64,000 bases of DNA, taken from positions 124,001 through 188,000 of the forward strand of contig NZ_JAQSDH010000022.1 of assembly GCF_029945805.1 (NCBI RefSeq), written 5' to 3'. Each line of letters begins with the position of its first letter. The stretch's first letter is position 1. The position numbers and the translations under genes are program-made. The DNA is from Flavobacterium sp. GTDB lineage: Bacteria > Bacteroidota > Bacteroidia > Flavobacteriales > Flavobacteriaceae. Below, piece after piece: positions 49,845 through 57,956 of the stretch. A model generated the notes under the pieces. That model saw only the letters and a list, made by a program, of their open reading frames with translations. It had not been told where the DNA came from and made no database searches.

Positions 49845-52120
49845 TGCTAAAACAGGAAAAAGGGAAAAGGGAAAAGGGAAAAGTTAGAAAAAAAATTTTC
49901 TACAGCACTTTGTCTTTTGTCTTTTGGCTTTTGGCTTTTGGCCTACTACATCCTCTTGCTTCTTTTTCTCAAGAAACAAAAAAACGTCCAAAAATAGGAT
50001 TGGTTTTGAGTGGCGGTGGCGCCAAAGGATTTGCTCATATTGGAGTACTCAAAGTATTGGAAGAAGCCGGTGTTAAGGTAGATTACATAGCAGGAACGAG
50101 TATGGGTGCAGTTGTTGGAGGATTGTATGCTTCGGGTTATAGTGCGACTCAAATAGATTCTATTTTTTACCATACCGATTTTGACGAACTGCTTCAAGAT
50201 TATATTCCGCGTGCTTCCAAAAGTTTTTATGAAAAGCACAACGACCAGATGTATGCTCTTACGTTACCCTTCAATAAACTAAAAATTGGAATTCCAATAG
50301 CGCTTTCAAAAGGCATGTACAACTACAATCTGTTATCAAAACTTACGCATAAAGTAAGGCACGTTAGTGATTTCAGCAAACTTCCTATTCCTTTTTTATG
50401 TATTGCCACTGATATTGAAAAAGGCGAACAGGTGACTTTGGATCACGGTTATTTAGCACAAGCAATGTTGGCCAGTTCGGCTTTTCCATCCTTATTTTCT
50501 CCCGTAGAAATAGACGGTAAATTGCTAATCGACGGTGGTGTTATCAATAATTATCCTGTGGAAGAGATTCGTAAAATGGGTGCCGATATTGTAATTGGCG
50601 TTGATGTTCAAGATGATTTAAAAGATCGAAATTCTTTGAAAGATGCCACGCGTATTTTGGTTCAGATTACTAATCTGGATATGATAAAAGAGATGAAGGA
50701 GAAACTTAAGCTAACTGATATTTACATCAAACCGGATGTTTCTGGTTATGGAGTTATATCTTTTTCCGAGGGAAGGGAAATTATTAAAAAAGGCGAAGAA
50801 GCAGTTTTTCCGATGTACGAAGAGATTAAAAAACTTGGGAATACATCAGAAACCTATAAAGTGACTACCGCAAAAATAACTTATGATTCCTTAACATTAA
50901 AAAACATTTCGATAAACAAATTGGATAATTATACGAGATCTTATATTATAGGAAAACTACGTTTTAAAAACGGAAGTAGAATTTCCTATGACGATTTAAA
51001 AAAAGGTATAAATACGATAAATGCGACTCAGAACTTTAGCAGAATTAGCTACACTATTGAAGGAAAAGAAGGCGAAGATGAGCTAAAACTAAGTCTAACA
51101 GAAAATCCGATAAAGACCTATCTTAAATTTGGAATTCATTACGACGGTCTATACAAAAGTGCGGTATTGGCCAATATTACACAGAAAAAAATACTTTTTA
51201 AAAATGATGTGGCTTCCTTTGATCTCGGACTTGGAGATAACATCCGGTACAATTTGGATTATTATCTTGACAATGGTTTTTACTGGAGTTTTGGTTTAAA
51301 GTCAAGATACAATGCGTTCAACCAAAATGTTACTACAGATTTCAGAAATGGAGAATTATTGGCGCAACTTGGTCTAAACAGCATTAACATTGACTTTCAA
51401 GACCTAACGAATCAGGCATACATGCAAACTGTTTTTATCCAGAAGTTTTTGCTTGGAGTAGGAATTGAACATAAGTTTTTAAAGATTAAATCTGACAATT
51501 TAATTGGAAGTGGTACCACATTTGAAAAAAGTAGTTACCTCAGTATATTTGGTTATATGAAATACGATTCCTTTGACAATAAGTTTTTCCCAAAGGAAGG
51601 CTGGTTGTTTAGTGGCGATATTCAATCCTATCTTCATTCTTCTGATTATACCAAAGAATTCAGCCGCTATTCTATTGCAAAAGGAGAAATTGCAATTGCG
51701 AAATCTTTCTATGAAAAATTCACTATAAAATTAGAGTCAGAAGCTGGTTTCGCAATCGGTGAAAATAGTGTTCACTTTTTCGACTTTATTTTAGGCGGCT
51801 ACGGATTCAATACCATTAATAATTTCAGGCATTTTTACGGTTATGATTACCTAAGCATTTCTGCCGATAGTTACATCAAATCCTGTGTTACTTTGGACTA
51901 CGAGATTTTCAAGAAAAACCACATTAATTTTGCGGCGAACTTTGCCACTGCAGCAGACGGTTTATTTGAAAATGGAAACTGGCTTTCTAAACCAACCTAC
52001 AGCGGTTATGCTATTGGCTACGGATTAGAATCGATTGTTGGCCCCGTAGAAATCAAATATTCTTGGTCTCCAGAACTGAGTAAAGGCTATGCCTATTTTA
52101 CCGTTGGATTTGCGTTTTAA
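49844..52120 (+). CDS. Patatin-like phospholipase with POTRA and BamA-type barrel (PlpD-like)
   Basis: Signal peptide about 15-43 (IFYSTLSFVFWLLAFGLL...). The patatin domain follows (about 50-260): oxyanion loop GGGAKG (57-62), nucleophile S86 in GTSMG, and D230 in IDGGVINNYP. A POTRA-like segment (about 290-375) and a beta-barrel to the C-terminal Phe (FTVGFAF) come next, the type Vd autotransporter layout, so it is predicted to sit in the outer membrane with a lipase domain. The first 33 codons contain two runs of 7-bp repeats. No alternative downstream Met precedes the patatin motif without destroying the signal peptide. Cotranslation with uvrC is likely from the TAATG overlap. Confidence 0.9.
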   Translation: MLKQEKGKREKGKVRKKIFYSTLSFVFWLLAFGLLHPLASFSQETKKRPKIGLVLSGGGAKGFAHIGVLKVLEEAGVKVDYIAGTSMGAVVGGLYASGYSATQIDSIFYHTDFDELLQDYIPRASKSFYEKHNDQMYALTLPFNKLKIGIPIALSKGMYNYNLLSKLTHKVRHVSDFSKLPIPFLCIATDIEKGEQVTLDHGYLAQAMLASSAFPSLFSPVEIDGKLLIDGGVINNYPVEEIRKMGADIVIGVDVQDDLKDRNSLKDATRILVQITNLDMIKEMKEKLKLTDIYIKPDVSGYGVISFSEGREIIKKGEEAVFPMYEEIKKLGNTSETYKVTTAKITYDSLTLKNISINKLDNYTRSYIIGKLRFKNGSRISYDDLKKGINTINATQNFSRISYTIEGKEGEDELKLSLTENPIKTYLKFGIHYDGLYKSAVLANITQKKILFKNDVASFDLGLGDNIRYNLDYYLDNGFYWSFGLKSRYNAFNQNVTTDFRNGELLAQLGLNSINIDFQDLTNQAYMQTVFIQKFLLGVGIEHKFLKIKSDNLIGSGTTFEKSSYLSIFGYMKYDSFDNKFFPKEGWLFSGDIQSYLHSSDYTKEFSRYSIAKGEIAIAKSFYEKFTIKLESEAGFAIGENSVHFFDFILGGYGFNTINNFRHFYGYDYLSISADSYIKSCVTLDYEIFKKNHINFAANFATAADGLFENGNWLSKPTYSGYAIGYGLESIVGPVEIKYSWSPELSKGYAYFTVGFAF
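49862..49882. repeat. Heptamer tract GGGAAAA x3 inside the patatin-like start
   Basis: Three perfect 7-bp units, preceded by a near copy, covering codons 7-13 (reading EKGKREKGK). Because 7 is not a multiple of 3, a gain or loss of one unit would shift the frame. Confidence 0.85.
49909..49943. repeat. Heptamer tract TTTGKCY x5 in the signal-peptide codons
   Basis: Five consecutive 7-bp units (TTTGTCT twice, TTTGGCT twice, TTTGGCC) coding the hydrophobic core of the signal peptide. Confidence 0.8.
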
Positions 52121-52163
52121 AAGCAATCAAACTACTTTTTTATCATAATTAAACAGAAAAAAC

Positions 52164-52171
52164 TATATTTG
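52164..52171 (+). promoter_or_regulatory. -7 box of the amino-acid permease gene
   Basis: TATATTTG, 33 bp before the ATG at 52205. Confidence 0.5.
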
Positions 52172-52204
52172 AAATCTAAACCTTAATTTAAAAAACCACA
52201 TTAT

Positions 52205-53842
52205 ATGTCTATTTGGAGAAGAAAACCTTTATCTCAATTGCTCAATGAAGCATCTGATTCTGAGAAAGGATTGAAAAAAACATTGACAGCATCGGGATTA
52301 GTAGCTTTAGGAATTGGAGCAATTATTGGTGCTGGGCTATTCTCAATCACAGGATTAGCTGCATCTATGAATGCGGGACCAGCCATTACACTTTCATTTC
52401 TTGTAGCAGCCTTTGGATGTATTTTTGCAGGATTATGTTACGCCGAATTTTCATCAATGATTCCTGTCGCAGGAAGTGCTTACACCTATTCATTTGCCAC
52501 AATGGGCGAATTTGTAGCTTGGATTATTGGTTGGGATTTAGTGTTAGAATATGCCGTCGGCGCCGCGACCGTATCTATTAGTTGGTCCAGGTATTTTGGA
52601 AAATTTTTAGGCGGTTACGGAATTCATATTGATGATGCTTACATGTTATCGCCATTTGAAGGCGGAATACTAAATGTTCCAGCAGTAATAATTGTAATGA
52701 TAATGTCATTGATCCTAATTCGAGGTACAAGGGAATCTGCTTTTGTAAATGGAATTATAGTATTATTAAAAGTTACCGTTGTTTTGGTATTTATAGCGGT
52801 GGGATGGCAATACATCAAACCCGAAAATTACACGCCTTATATTCCAGATAACACCGGAAAATTTGGGGAATTTGGTTTTTCAGGAATTATTAGAGCAGCC
52901 GCAATTGTGTTCTTTGCGTATATCGGTTTTGACGCGGTGTCGACTGCAGCTCAGGAAGCTAAAAACCCAAAGCGCGATATGCCAATCGGTATACTACTAT
53001 CATTAGCAATTTGTACCATTCTATACATTCTTTTTGCTCACGTTATGACTGGAGTTGTAAACTATCAGGCATTTGCAGGTAAAGACGGAATTGCTCCAGT
53101 AGCAATTGCAGTTGAAGCAATGGGAACTGCTGGTCCAGACGGAATGATTACTCCGGCGTATCCTTGGTTAAACAATGCTATTTTATTAGCTATTTTAGGA
53201 GGTTACGCTTCTGTTATTTTGGTTATGCTAATGGGACAAAGTCGAGTGTTTTTCTCTATGAGTAAAGATGGTCTAATGCCAAAGGTATTTTCAGAAGTAC
53301 ATCCTAAATTCAGAACTCCAGCAAAAAACAATTTATTGTTTATGGTAATTGTGAGTCTTTTTGCAGCATTTGTACCGGCCAGAGTTGTGGGTGAAATGAC
53401 AAGCATCGGAACACTATTTGCCTTCATCTTAGTTTGTATCGGTGTTTTAATTATGCGTAAAAAAATGCCTGAAGCGCCAAGAGCTTTCCGAACTCCTTTT
53501 GTGCCATTTGTTCCAATTGCAGGTGTTTTGGTTTGTTTATTTATGATGGTGTTTTTACCATTAGACACTTGGATTAGGCTTATTGTATGGATGATGATTG
53601 GTTTTGACTTGTATTTGTTCTACGGCATGAAACACAGTATTTTAAACAAAGGTGCATTCAGCTTAAAAAATTACAAAACAGTAGCTGGCTCAGGCATTGG
53701 AATGGTTATAGCGTTAGTTGTTATCGCTTTTATTCATCACTCAGATCCGGCAATCGATGATCACTTCCTATTTTATTTCTCGTTAGGATTTGCCGCTTTA
53801 CATACGTTGATTTACGCTTATAGCTTTAACAAAGGAAGATAA
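52205..53842 (+). CDS. Amino-acid permease (APC superfamily)
   Basis: Inner-membrane transporter of 545 residues with about 12-14 hydrophobic helices. The first helix has the APC hallmark GIGAIIGAGLFSITG. FAYIGFDAVSTAAQEAKNPKRDMPIGI marks helix 6 and the following loop, typical of the CAT-like (YfnA) group that carries cationic or branched amino acids; the substrate is not determinable. It stands alone, with its own promoter and a long-stem terminator. Nearby tyrosine-degradation genes make amino-acid uptake a fitting role, but that is inference. Confidence 0.9.
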   Translation: MSIWRRKPLSQLLNEASDSEKGLKKTLTASGLVALGIGAIIGAGLFSITGLAASMNAGPAITLSFLVAAFGCIFAGLCYAEFSSMIPVAGSAYTYSFATMGEFVAWIIGWDLVLEYAVGAATVSISWSRYFGKFLGGYGIHIDDAYMLSPFEGGILNVPAVIIVMIMSLILIRGTRESAFVNGIIVLLKVTVVLVFIAVGWQYIKPENYTPYIPDNTGKFGEFGFSGIIRAAAIVFFAYIGFDAVSTAAQEAKNPKRDMPIGILLSLAICTILYILFAHVMTGVVNYQAFAGKDGIAPVAIAVEAMGTAGPDGMITPAYPWLNNAILLAILGGYASVILVMLMGQSRVFFSMSKDGLMPKVFSEVHPKFRTPAKNNLLFMVIVSLFAAFVPARVVGEMTSIGTLFAFILVCIGVLIMRKKMPEAPRAFRTPFVPFVPIAGVLVCLFMMVFLPLDTWIRLIVWMMIGFDLYLFYGMKHSILNKGAFSLKNYKTVAGSGIGMVIALVVIAFIHHSDPAIDDHFLFYFSLGFAALHTLIYAYSFNKGR

Positions 53843-53858
53843 ATATAGAAATTACTAT

Positions 53859-53910
53859 AGAAAAGGTATTGAAGGTTGATTTGTCAATTTTTCAATACCT
53901 TTTCTCCTTT
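53859..53910 (+). terminator. Terminator after the permease gene
   Basis: A perfect 15-bp stem AGAAAAGGTATTGAA (53859-53873) with TTCAATACCTTTTCT (53891-53905), followed by a T-rich stretch. Confidence 0.75.
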
Positions 53911-53966
53911 ATAAATATTTCACAATAAAGAAGTCCAAAATTTAAATTTTTCCGATATTTGTGTAC

Positions 53967-54032
53967 ATGAAAACACCGTGGGTAAATTTATTAGCACACT
54001 TAAAGTTCCTGATTAAAAGAAATCCGGAATGA
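53967..54032 (+). CDS. Possible 21-residue small protein upstream of hmgA
   Basis: ATG at 53967 opens a frame of 21 codons, MKTPWVNLLAHLKFLIKRNP then E and a stop. A GATATTTG (one mismatch to TAnnTTTG) ends 6 nt before the ATG, so it has a promoter-like start. The peptide is basic and amphipathic, and has Trp and Phe but no Tyr run. It could be a leader peptide, a small membrane-associated protein, or a chance frame in the 243-bp gap between the permease and hmgA. I do not recognise it. Confidence 0.3.
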   Translation: MKTPWVNLLAHLKFLIKRNPE

Positions 54033-54056
54033 TTTTATGGGTTTTCTCATCGTAAA

Positions 54057-54077
54057 TCTAATATCTAATATCTAAAT
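54057..54077. repeat. Heptamer tract TCTAATA before hmgA
   Basis: Two perfect 7-bp units and a third with two changes (TCTAAAT), ending 8 bp before the hmgA start codon. Confidence 0.6.
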
Positions 54078-54085
54078 TTTACATA

Positions 54086-55243
54086 ATGCCATTATATCAT
54101 AAACTCGGCGATTTTCCTCAAAAAAGACATGTGCAGTTTGAAAAACCAACAGGCGGTTTGTATTACGAACAGCTTTTTGGAACTGAAGGATTTCATGGAC
54201 ACGCCTCGCTCTTATACCACGTTCACAGACCAACACAAGTAAAGGAAATTACCAAATCCTATTCAGTTGAACCAAAAATTGCCATCGGTAAAAACATAAA
54301 ATCATTATTACTAAAAGGGTTTGAATTAAAACCCGAAGATGATTTTTTAGACAGCCGAAAAGCAATGCTTCTCAATAAAGATTGTATTATCGGATTGGCA
54401 GCACCCAGAAAATCATTGACCACCTATTTCTATAAAAATGCTGATGCAGACGAGATGCTTTTCATTCACAAAGGAAAAGGAAAATTGCGCTCCATGCTGG
54501 GAAATATTTCTTTTGAAGAAGGTGATTATCTTATTATTCCACGCGGAATGATTTACCAAATCGAATTTGAAACAGAAAACAACAGACTCTTATACGTCGA
54601 ATCGTTTGCGCCTTTTTATACACCGAAACGCTATAAAAACGAATCGGGTCAACATTTAGAACATTCGCCATTTTGTGAACGCGATTTCAAATTACCAACC
54701 GAATTAGAAACGCACGACGAAAAAGGAGATTTTCTAATTAAAATTAAAAAAGAAGGAATGATGCACGAAATGATTTATGCTACACATCCTTTTGACGTTG
54801 TGGGTTGGGATGGCTATAATTTTCCGTACGGAATTTCGATTCACAATTTCGAACCCATAACCGGCAGAGTGCACCAGCCACCAACGGTTCATCAAACCTT
54901 TGAAACTTCCACTTTCGTAGTTTGTTCTTTTGTTCCAAGATTATACGATTACCATCCAAAGGCAATTCCAGCGCCGTACAATCATAGTAATATAGACAGT
55001 GACGAGGTTTTGTATTATGTGGATGGCGATTTCATGTCCAGAAATAATATTGAAGTTGGTCATATTACGTTGCATCCAAAAGGAATTCCGCACGGACCAG
55101 CACCTGGCGCAATGGAGAGAAGCATCGGTCACAAAGAAACACAAGAATTAGCCGTTATGGTAGATACTTTCCGACCATTAATGGTTACTGAAGAAGCAAT
55201 GGGAATTGACGATGGCCAATATTACAAATCTTGGGTAGAATAA
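54086..55243 (+). CDS. hmgA: Homogentisate 1,2-dioxygenase
   Basis: Non-haem iron enzyme that opens the ring of homogentisate to maleylacetoacetate, in tyrosine and phenylalanine breakdown. The bicupin fold shows the predicted iron ligands H300 (APYNHSNIDSDEVLY), E307 and H336 (GIPHGPAPG). The N-terminal LFGTEGFHGHASLLYHVHRP is a family block. Length 385 fits the short bacterial branch. hpd follows after 179 bp on the same strand, with a dispersed repeat between them. No fumarylacetoacetase is present in the window. Confidence 0.94.
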   Translation: MPLYHKLGDFPQKRHVQFEKPTGGLYYEQLFGTEGFHGHASLLYHVHRPTQVKEITKSYSVEPKIAIGKNIKSLLLKGFELKPEDDFLDSRKAMLLNKDCIIGLAAPRKSLTTYFYKNADADEMLFIHKGKGKLRSMLGNISFEEGDYLIIPRGMIYQIEFETENNRLLYVESFAPFYTPKRYKNESGQHLEHSPFCERDFKLPTELETHDEKGDFLIKIKKEGMMHEMIYATHPFDVVGWDGYNFPYGISIHNFEPITGRVHQPPTVHQTFETSTFVVCSFVPRLYDYHPKAIPAPYNHSNIDSDEVLYYVDGDFMSRNNIEVGHITLHPKGIPHGPAPGAMERSIGHKETQELAVMVDTFRPLMVTEEAMGIDDGQYYKSWVE

Positions 55244-55269
55244 ATATTATCCTAAATGCAGTCAAAGGA

Positions 55270-55379
55270 AGGAGCTATTTCCCGCTTTCCACTGCAATCT
55301 TTTATCGCTTAGATGAGCCAAGCACATTTGGACCACACTTTATAACGCAATAAAAGGATTTCCATTCCAATCGGGGCTA
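55270..55379 (-). repeat. Dispersed intergenic element, copy 3 (inverted)
   Basis: Read on the minus strand: left arm TAGCCCCGATTGGAATGG then ATCCTTTTATTGC, a longer middle, GCGATAAAAGAT pairing back to it, and the right arm GTGGAAAGCGGGAAATAGCT ending in CC. It has the clearest left arm of the three copies. It lies between hmgA and hpd, pointing against both. Confidence 0.65.
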
Positions 55380-55422
55380 AAAATTAAAAACTTTCGATAC
55401 TAATCGAACTAAAAATAACACA

Positions 55423-56583
55423 ATGAGTAAAGAACTAAAATCCGTTGAATACGGACTAGAAAAAATATTTGAAGGAGCACAAGACTTTCTGCCGCTTTTA
55501 GGAACCGATTATGTTGAATTTTATGTCGGAAATGCAAAACAAGCGGCCCACTTTTACAAAACAGCTTTCGGTTTCCAGTCATTCGCTTACGCAGGATTAG
55601 AAACGGGACTGAGAGACAGAGCGTCTTATGTTTTGAAACAAGACAAAATTCGTTTGGTACTTACAACTGCATTGAATAGTGATTCTCCAATTGGCGAACA
55701 CGTTAAGAAACACGGAGACGGTGTAAAAATTGTCGCTCTTTGGGTTGAAGACGCGCGTTCCGCATTCGAAGAAACTACAAAACGTGGCGCAAGAGTTTTC
55801 ATGGAACCAACAGTTGAAACCGACGAACACGGAGAAGTTATTCGTGCCGGAATTTATACTTACGGAGAAACTGTTCACATGTTTGTCGAACGTAAAAACT
55901 ATAAAGGAGCATTCCTCCCAGGTTATAAGGAATGGAAATCCGACTACAATCCAAAATCAGTTGGATTAAAATATGTGGATCATATGGTTGGAAATGTGGG
56001 TTGGAACGAAATGAATACTTGGGTAAAATGGTATGAAGACGTGATGGGATTTGTAAATTTCCTTTCGTTTGACGACAAACAAATTACAACCGACTATTCT
56101 GCCTTGATGTCAAAAGTAATGAGCAACGGAAATGGAAGAATTAAATTTCCAATTAACGAACCCGCAGAAGGTAAAAAGCGTTCTCAAATTGAAGAATATC
56201 TAGATTTTTATGAAGGCCCAGGAATTCAGCATATAGCGGTTGCTACAGATGATATCATCACAACTGTTGCAGATATGCGCTCCAGAGGGATCGAGTTCCT
56301 TAGCACGCCTCCACAAGCCTATTACGATGCGATTCCGGAACGATTGAAGGATCACATGCATAAGTTTAAGGAAGACATTAATGAGCTTCAGAAATTAGGG
56401 ATTATGATTGATGCGGATGAAGAAGGCTATTTGCTCCAAATATTTACCAAACCAATTGAAGACAGACCAACCTTATTCTTCGAAGTAATTCAAAGAATGG
56501 GTGCACGAGGTTTTGGTGCTGGTAACTTCAAAGCATTATTTGAATCCATCGAAAGAGAACAAATGTTGAGAGGAACATTGTAA
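55423..56583 (+). CDS. hpd: 4-hydroxyphenylpyruvate dioxygenase
   Basis: Converts 4-hydroxyphenylpyruvate to homogentisate, the substrate of the neighbouring HmgA. Two vicinal-oxygen-chelate domains are present; the iron ligands are in the second: H187 (YVDHMVGNV), H270 (GIQHIAVAT) and E354 (LFFEVIQR). The C-terminal RGFGAGNFKALFESIEREQ helix gates the active site. Length 386 is typical. A terminator at 56620 closes the hmgA-hpd pair. Confidence 0.97.
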   Translation: MSKELKSVEYGLEKIFEGAQDFLPLLGTDYVEFYVGNAKQAAHFYKTAFGFQSFAYAGLETGLRDRASYVLKQDKIRLVLTTALNSDSPIGEHVKKHGDGVKIVALWVEDARSAFEETTKRGARVFMEPTVETDEHGEVIRAGIYTYGETVHMFVERKNYKGAFLPGYKEWKSDYNPKSVGLKYVDHMVGNVGWNEMNTWVKWYEDVMGFVNFLSFDDKQITTDYSALMSKVMSNGNGRIKFPINEPAEGKKRSQIEEYLDFYEGPGIQHIAVATDDIITTVADMRSRGIEFLSTPPQAYYDAIPERLKDHMHKFKEDINELQKLGIMIDADEEGYLLQIFTKPIEDRPTLFFEVIQRMGARGFGAGNFKALFESIEREQMLRGTL

Positions 56584-56619
56584 TAATCATTGTGATTCAT
56601 TATTTTTTTTATATTTATC

Positions 56620-56650
56620 AGGAAAAGGAGTTTCAAGCTCCTTTTTTTTC
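56620..56650 (+). terminator. Terminator after hpd
   Basis: AAAGGAG (56624-56630) pairs with CTCCTTT (56638-56644), continuing into a T run. It lies directly before the promoter-like sequence of the M48 gene. Confidence 0.8.
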
Positions 56651-56666
56651 GCCCTAATTTTTGTAG

Positions 56667-57956
56667 ATGAGAAACTTTTTATTGTTTGTTTATTTATTGA
56701 AAGGCCTCTTTTTGTTCGCGCAAGTAAGTCCTCAACGTATTGATACAACTGCAGCGGCGGAGTGTAAAACAAGTTTGTATACTGAATTCAAGAAAAAATT
56801 TGAGGTTGTAAATAAGAATATCACGTATTCCAATTCGGCAGAAAGAAATATCATCAAGGAAGTTTTTAATGAAACGCAAAATGAATTTCTGGAAAGAATT
56901 AAAAACGGAGAATTTTTATGCAACAGCGACGTAAATCCATACTTACAGGGAATTTTTAATGAGATTCTGAATAAAAACAATATCAATACTGCTGATTATA
57001 AAATCCTTTTATCAAAAGATTCTGAAGTCAACGCTTCTAATTTAGGTAACGGAATCGTCGTTTTAAATTATGGAATGTTTCTGGCACTTGACAATGAAGA
57101 TGAATTGGCTTTCGTAATTTCACACGAAGTTGGTCATCAGTTTCTGAATCATGTGAAAAATCAAATCGAGAATTTTGCGAAAATTTCGACTTCGGAAGAT
57201 ATTATAAAAAAGACAAAAGAAATACAAAAACAAAAATACGGAAAGGCAACAAAGGCAAATGATTTGCTAAAAACCATTGTATACCAAAATTACAGCCAGC
57301 GAAGAAAAAAGGAAATAGCTGCCGATTCCCTTGGATTGGTTTTTTATAAAAAAACACTTCGGAATCCAAAAGCTGCGCTTGCGATTCTGGAAAAATTAGA
57401 TACGGTAGACGAAGAAAAGGATTCGTTGAGTGTCAAAGATTATAAAGCTTTTTTTGAAAAAACTGACTTTAAAATAAAGGACAAGTATTTTACAGAGGAA
57501 GAAAGCCTTTTCAAGCAATATGACGGGGAAAGGCGTCTCCATATTGATTCATTGAAGTCGCATCCCGATTGTGCTGCACGTATTAAATTGGTTCAAAACA
57601 TGATTCAGAATCCGCTTCAGGAAAAGGTAACGGTTTCGAAAGCCTTTACAGAAATCAAGCAACACAGCATCTATCAAAACCTGTTTAATTTATATTCCCA
57701 AAAGCAATATGGACCTTCGCTTTATGAATCCTTGAAGCTTTATAAGAATGACAAAGCAAACACTTTTTATAAAAGCATTATCTATCTGAATCTCCAGGAA
57801 ATCTACAAATCAAGGAGAAATTATACGATAAACCGCTATGTTCAGTCATACGATAAGAAACAAAATACCGCCAGTGAAAATCGTTTTATTACTTTCATTA
57901 ACAACATACAAATTACCGATTTGGAAATCATAACTACAACCTTTAAACCTTCATAA
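56667..57956 (+). CDS. M48-family metallopeptidase, secreted
   Basis: Signal peptide MRNFLLFVYLLKGLFLFAQ. The zinc motif HEVGH is at H153-H157 in AFVISHEVGHQFLNH, and the third ligand is probably E216 in KKEIAADSLG, where D220 completes ExxxD. The family includes BepA-like periplasmic peptidases that clear misassembled outer-membrane proteins; this one has a C-terminal helical extension (about 300-429) without clear TPR motifs. A TAATTTTTG (one base longer than the -7 consensus) ends 3 nt before the ATG. Its stop overlaps the next start (TAATG), so the pair is coupled. Confidence 0.88.
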   Translation: MRNFLLFVYLLKGLFLFAQVSPQRIDTTAAAECKTSLYTEFKKKFEVVNKNITYSNSAERNIIKEVFNETQNEFLERIKNGEFLCNSDVNPYLQGIFNEILNKNNINTADYKILLSKDSEVNASNLGNGIVVLNYGMFLALDNEDELAFVISHEVGHQFLNHVKNQIENFAKISTSEDIIKKTKEIQKQKYGKATKANDLLKTIVYQNYSQRRKKEIAADSLGLVFYKKTLRNPKAALAILEKLDTVDEEKDSLSVKDYKAFFEKTDFKIKDKYFTEEESLFKQYDGERRLHIDSLKSHPDCAARIKLVQNMIQNPLQEKVTVSKAFTEIKQHSIYQNLFNLYSQKQYGPSLYESLKLYKNDKANTFYKSIIYLNLQEIYKSRRNYTINRYVQSYDKKQNTASENRFITFINNIQITDLEIITTTFKPS

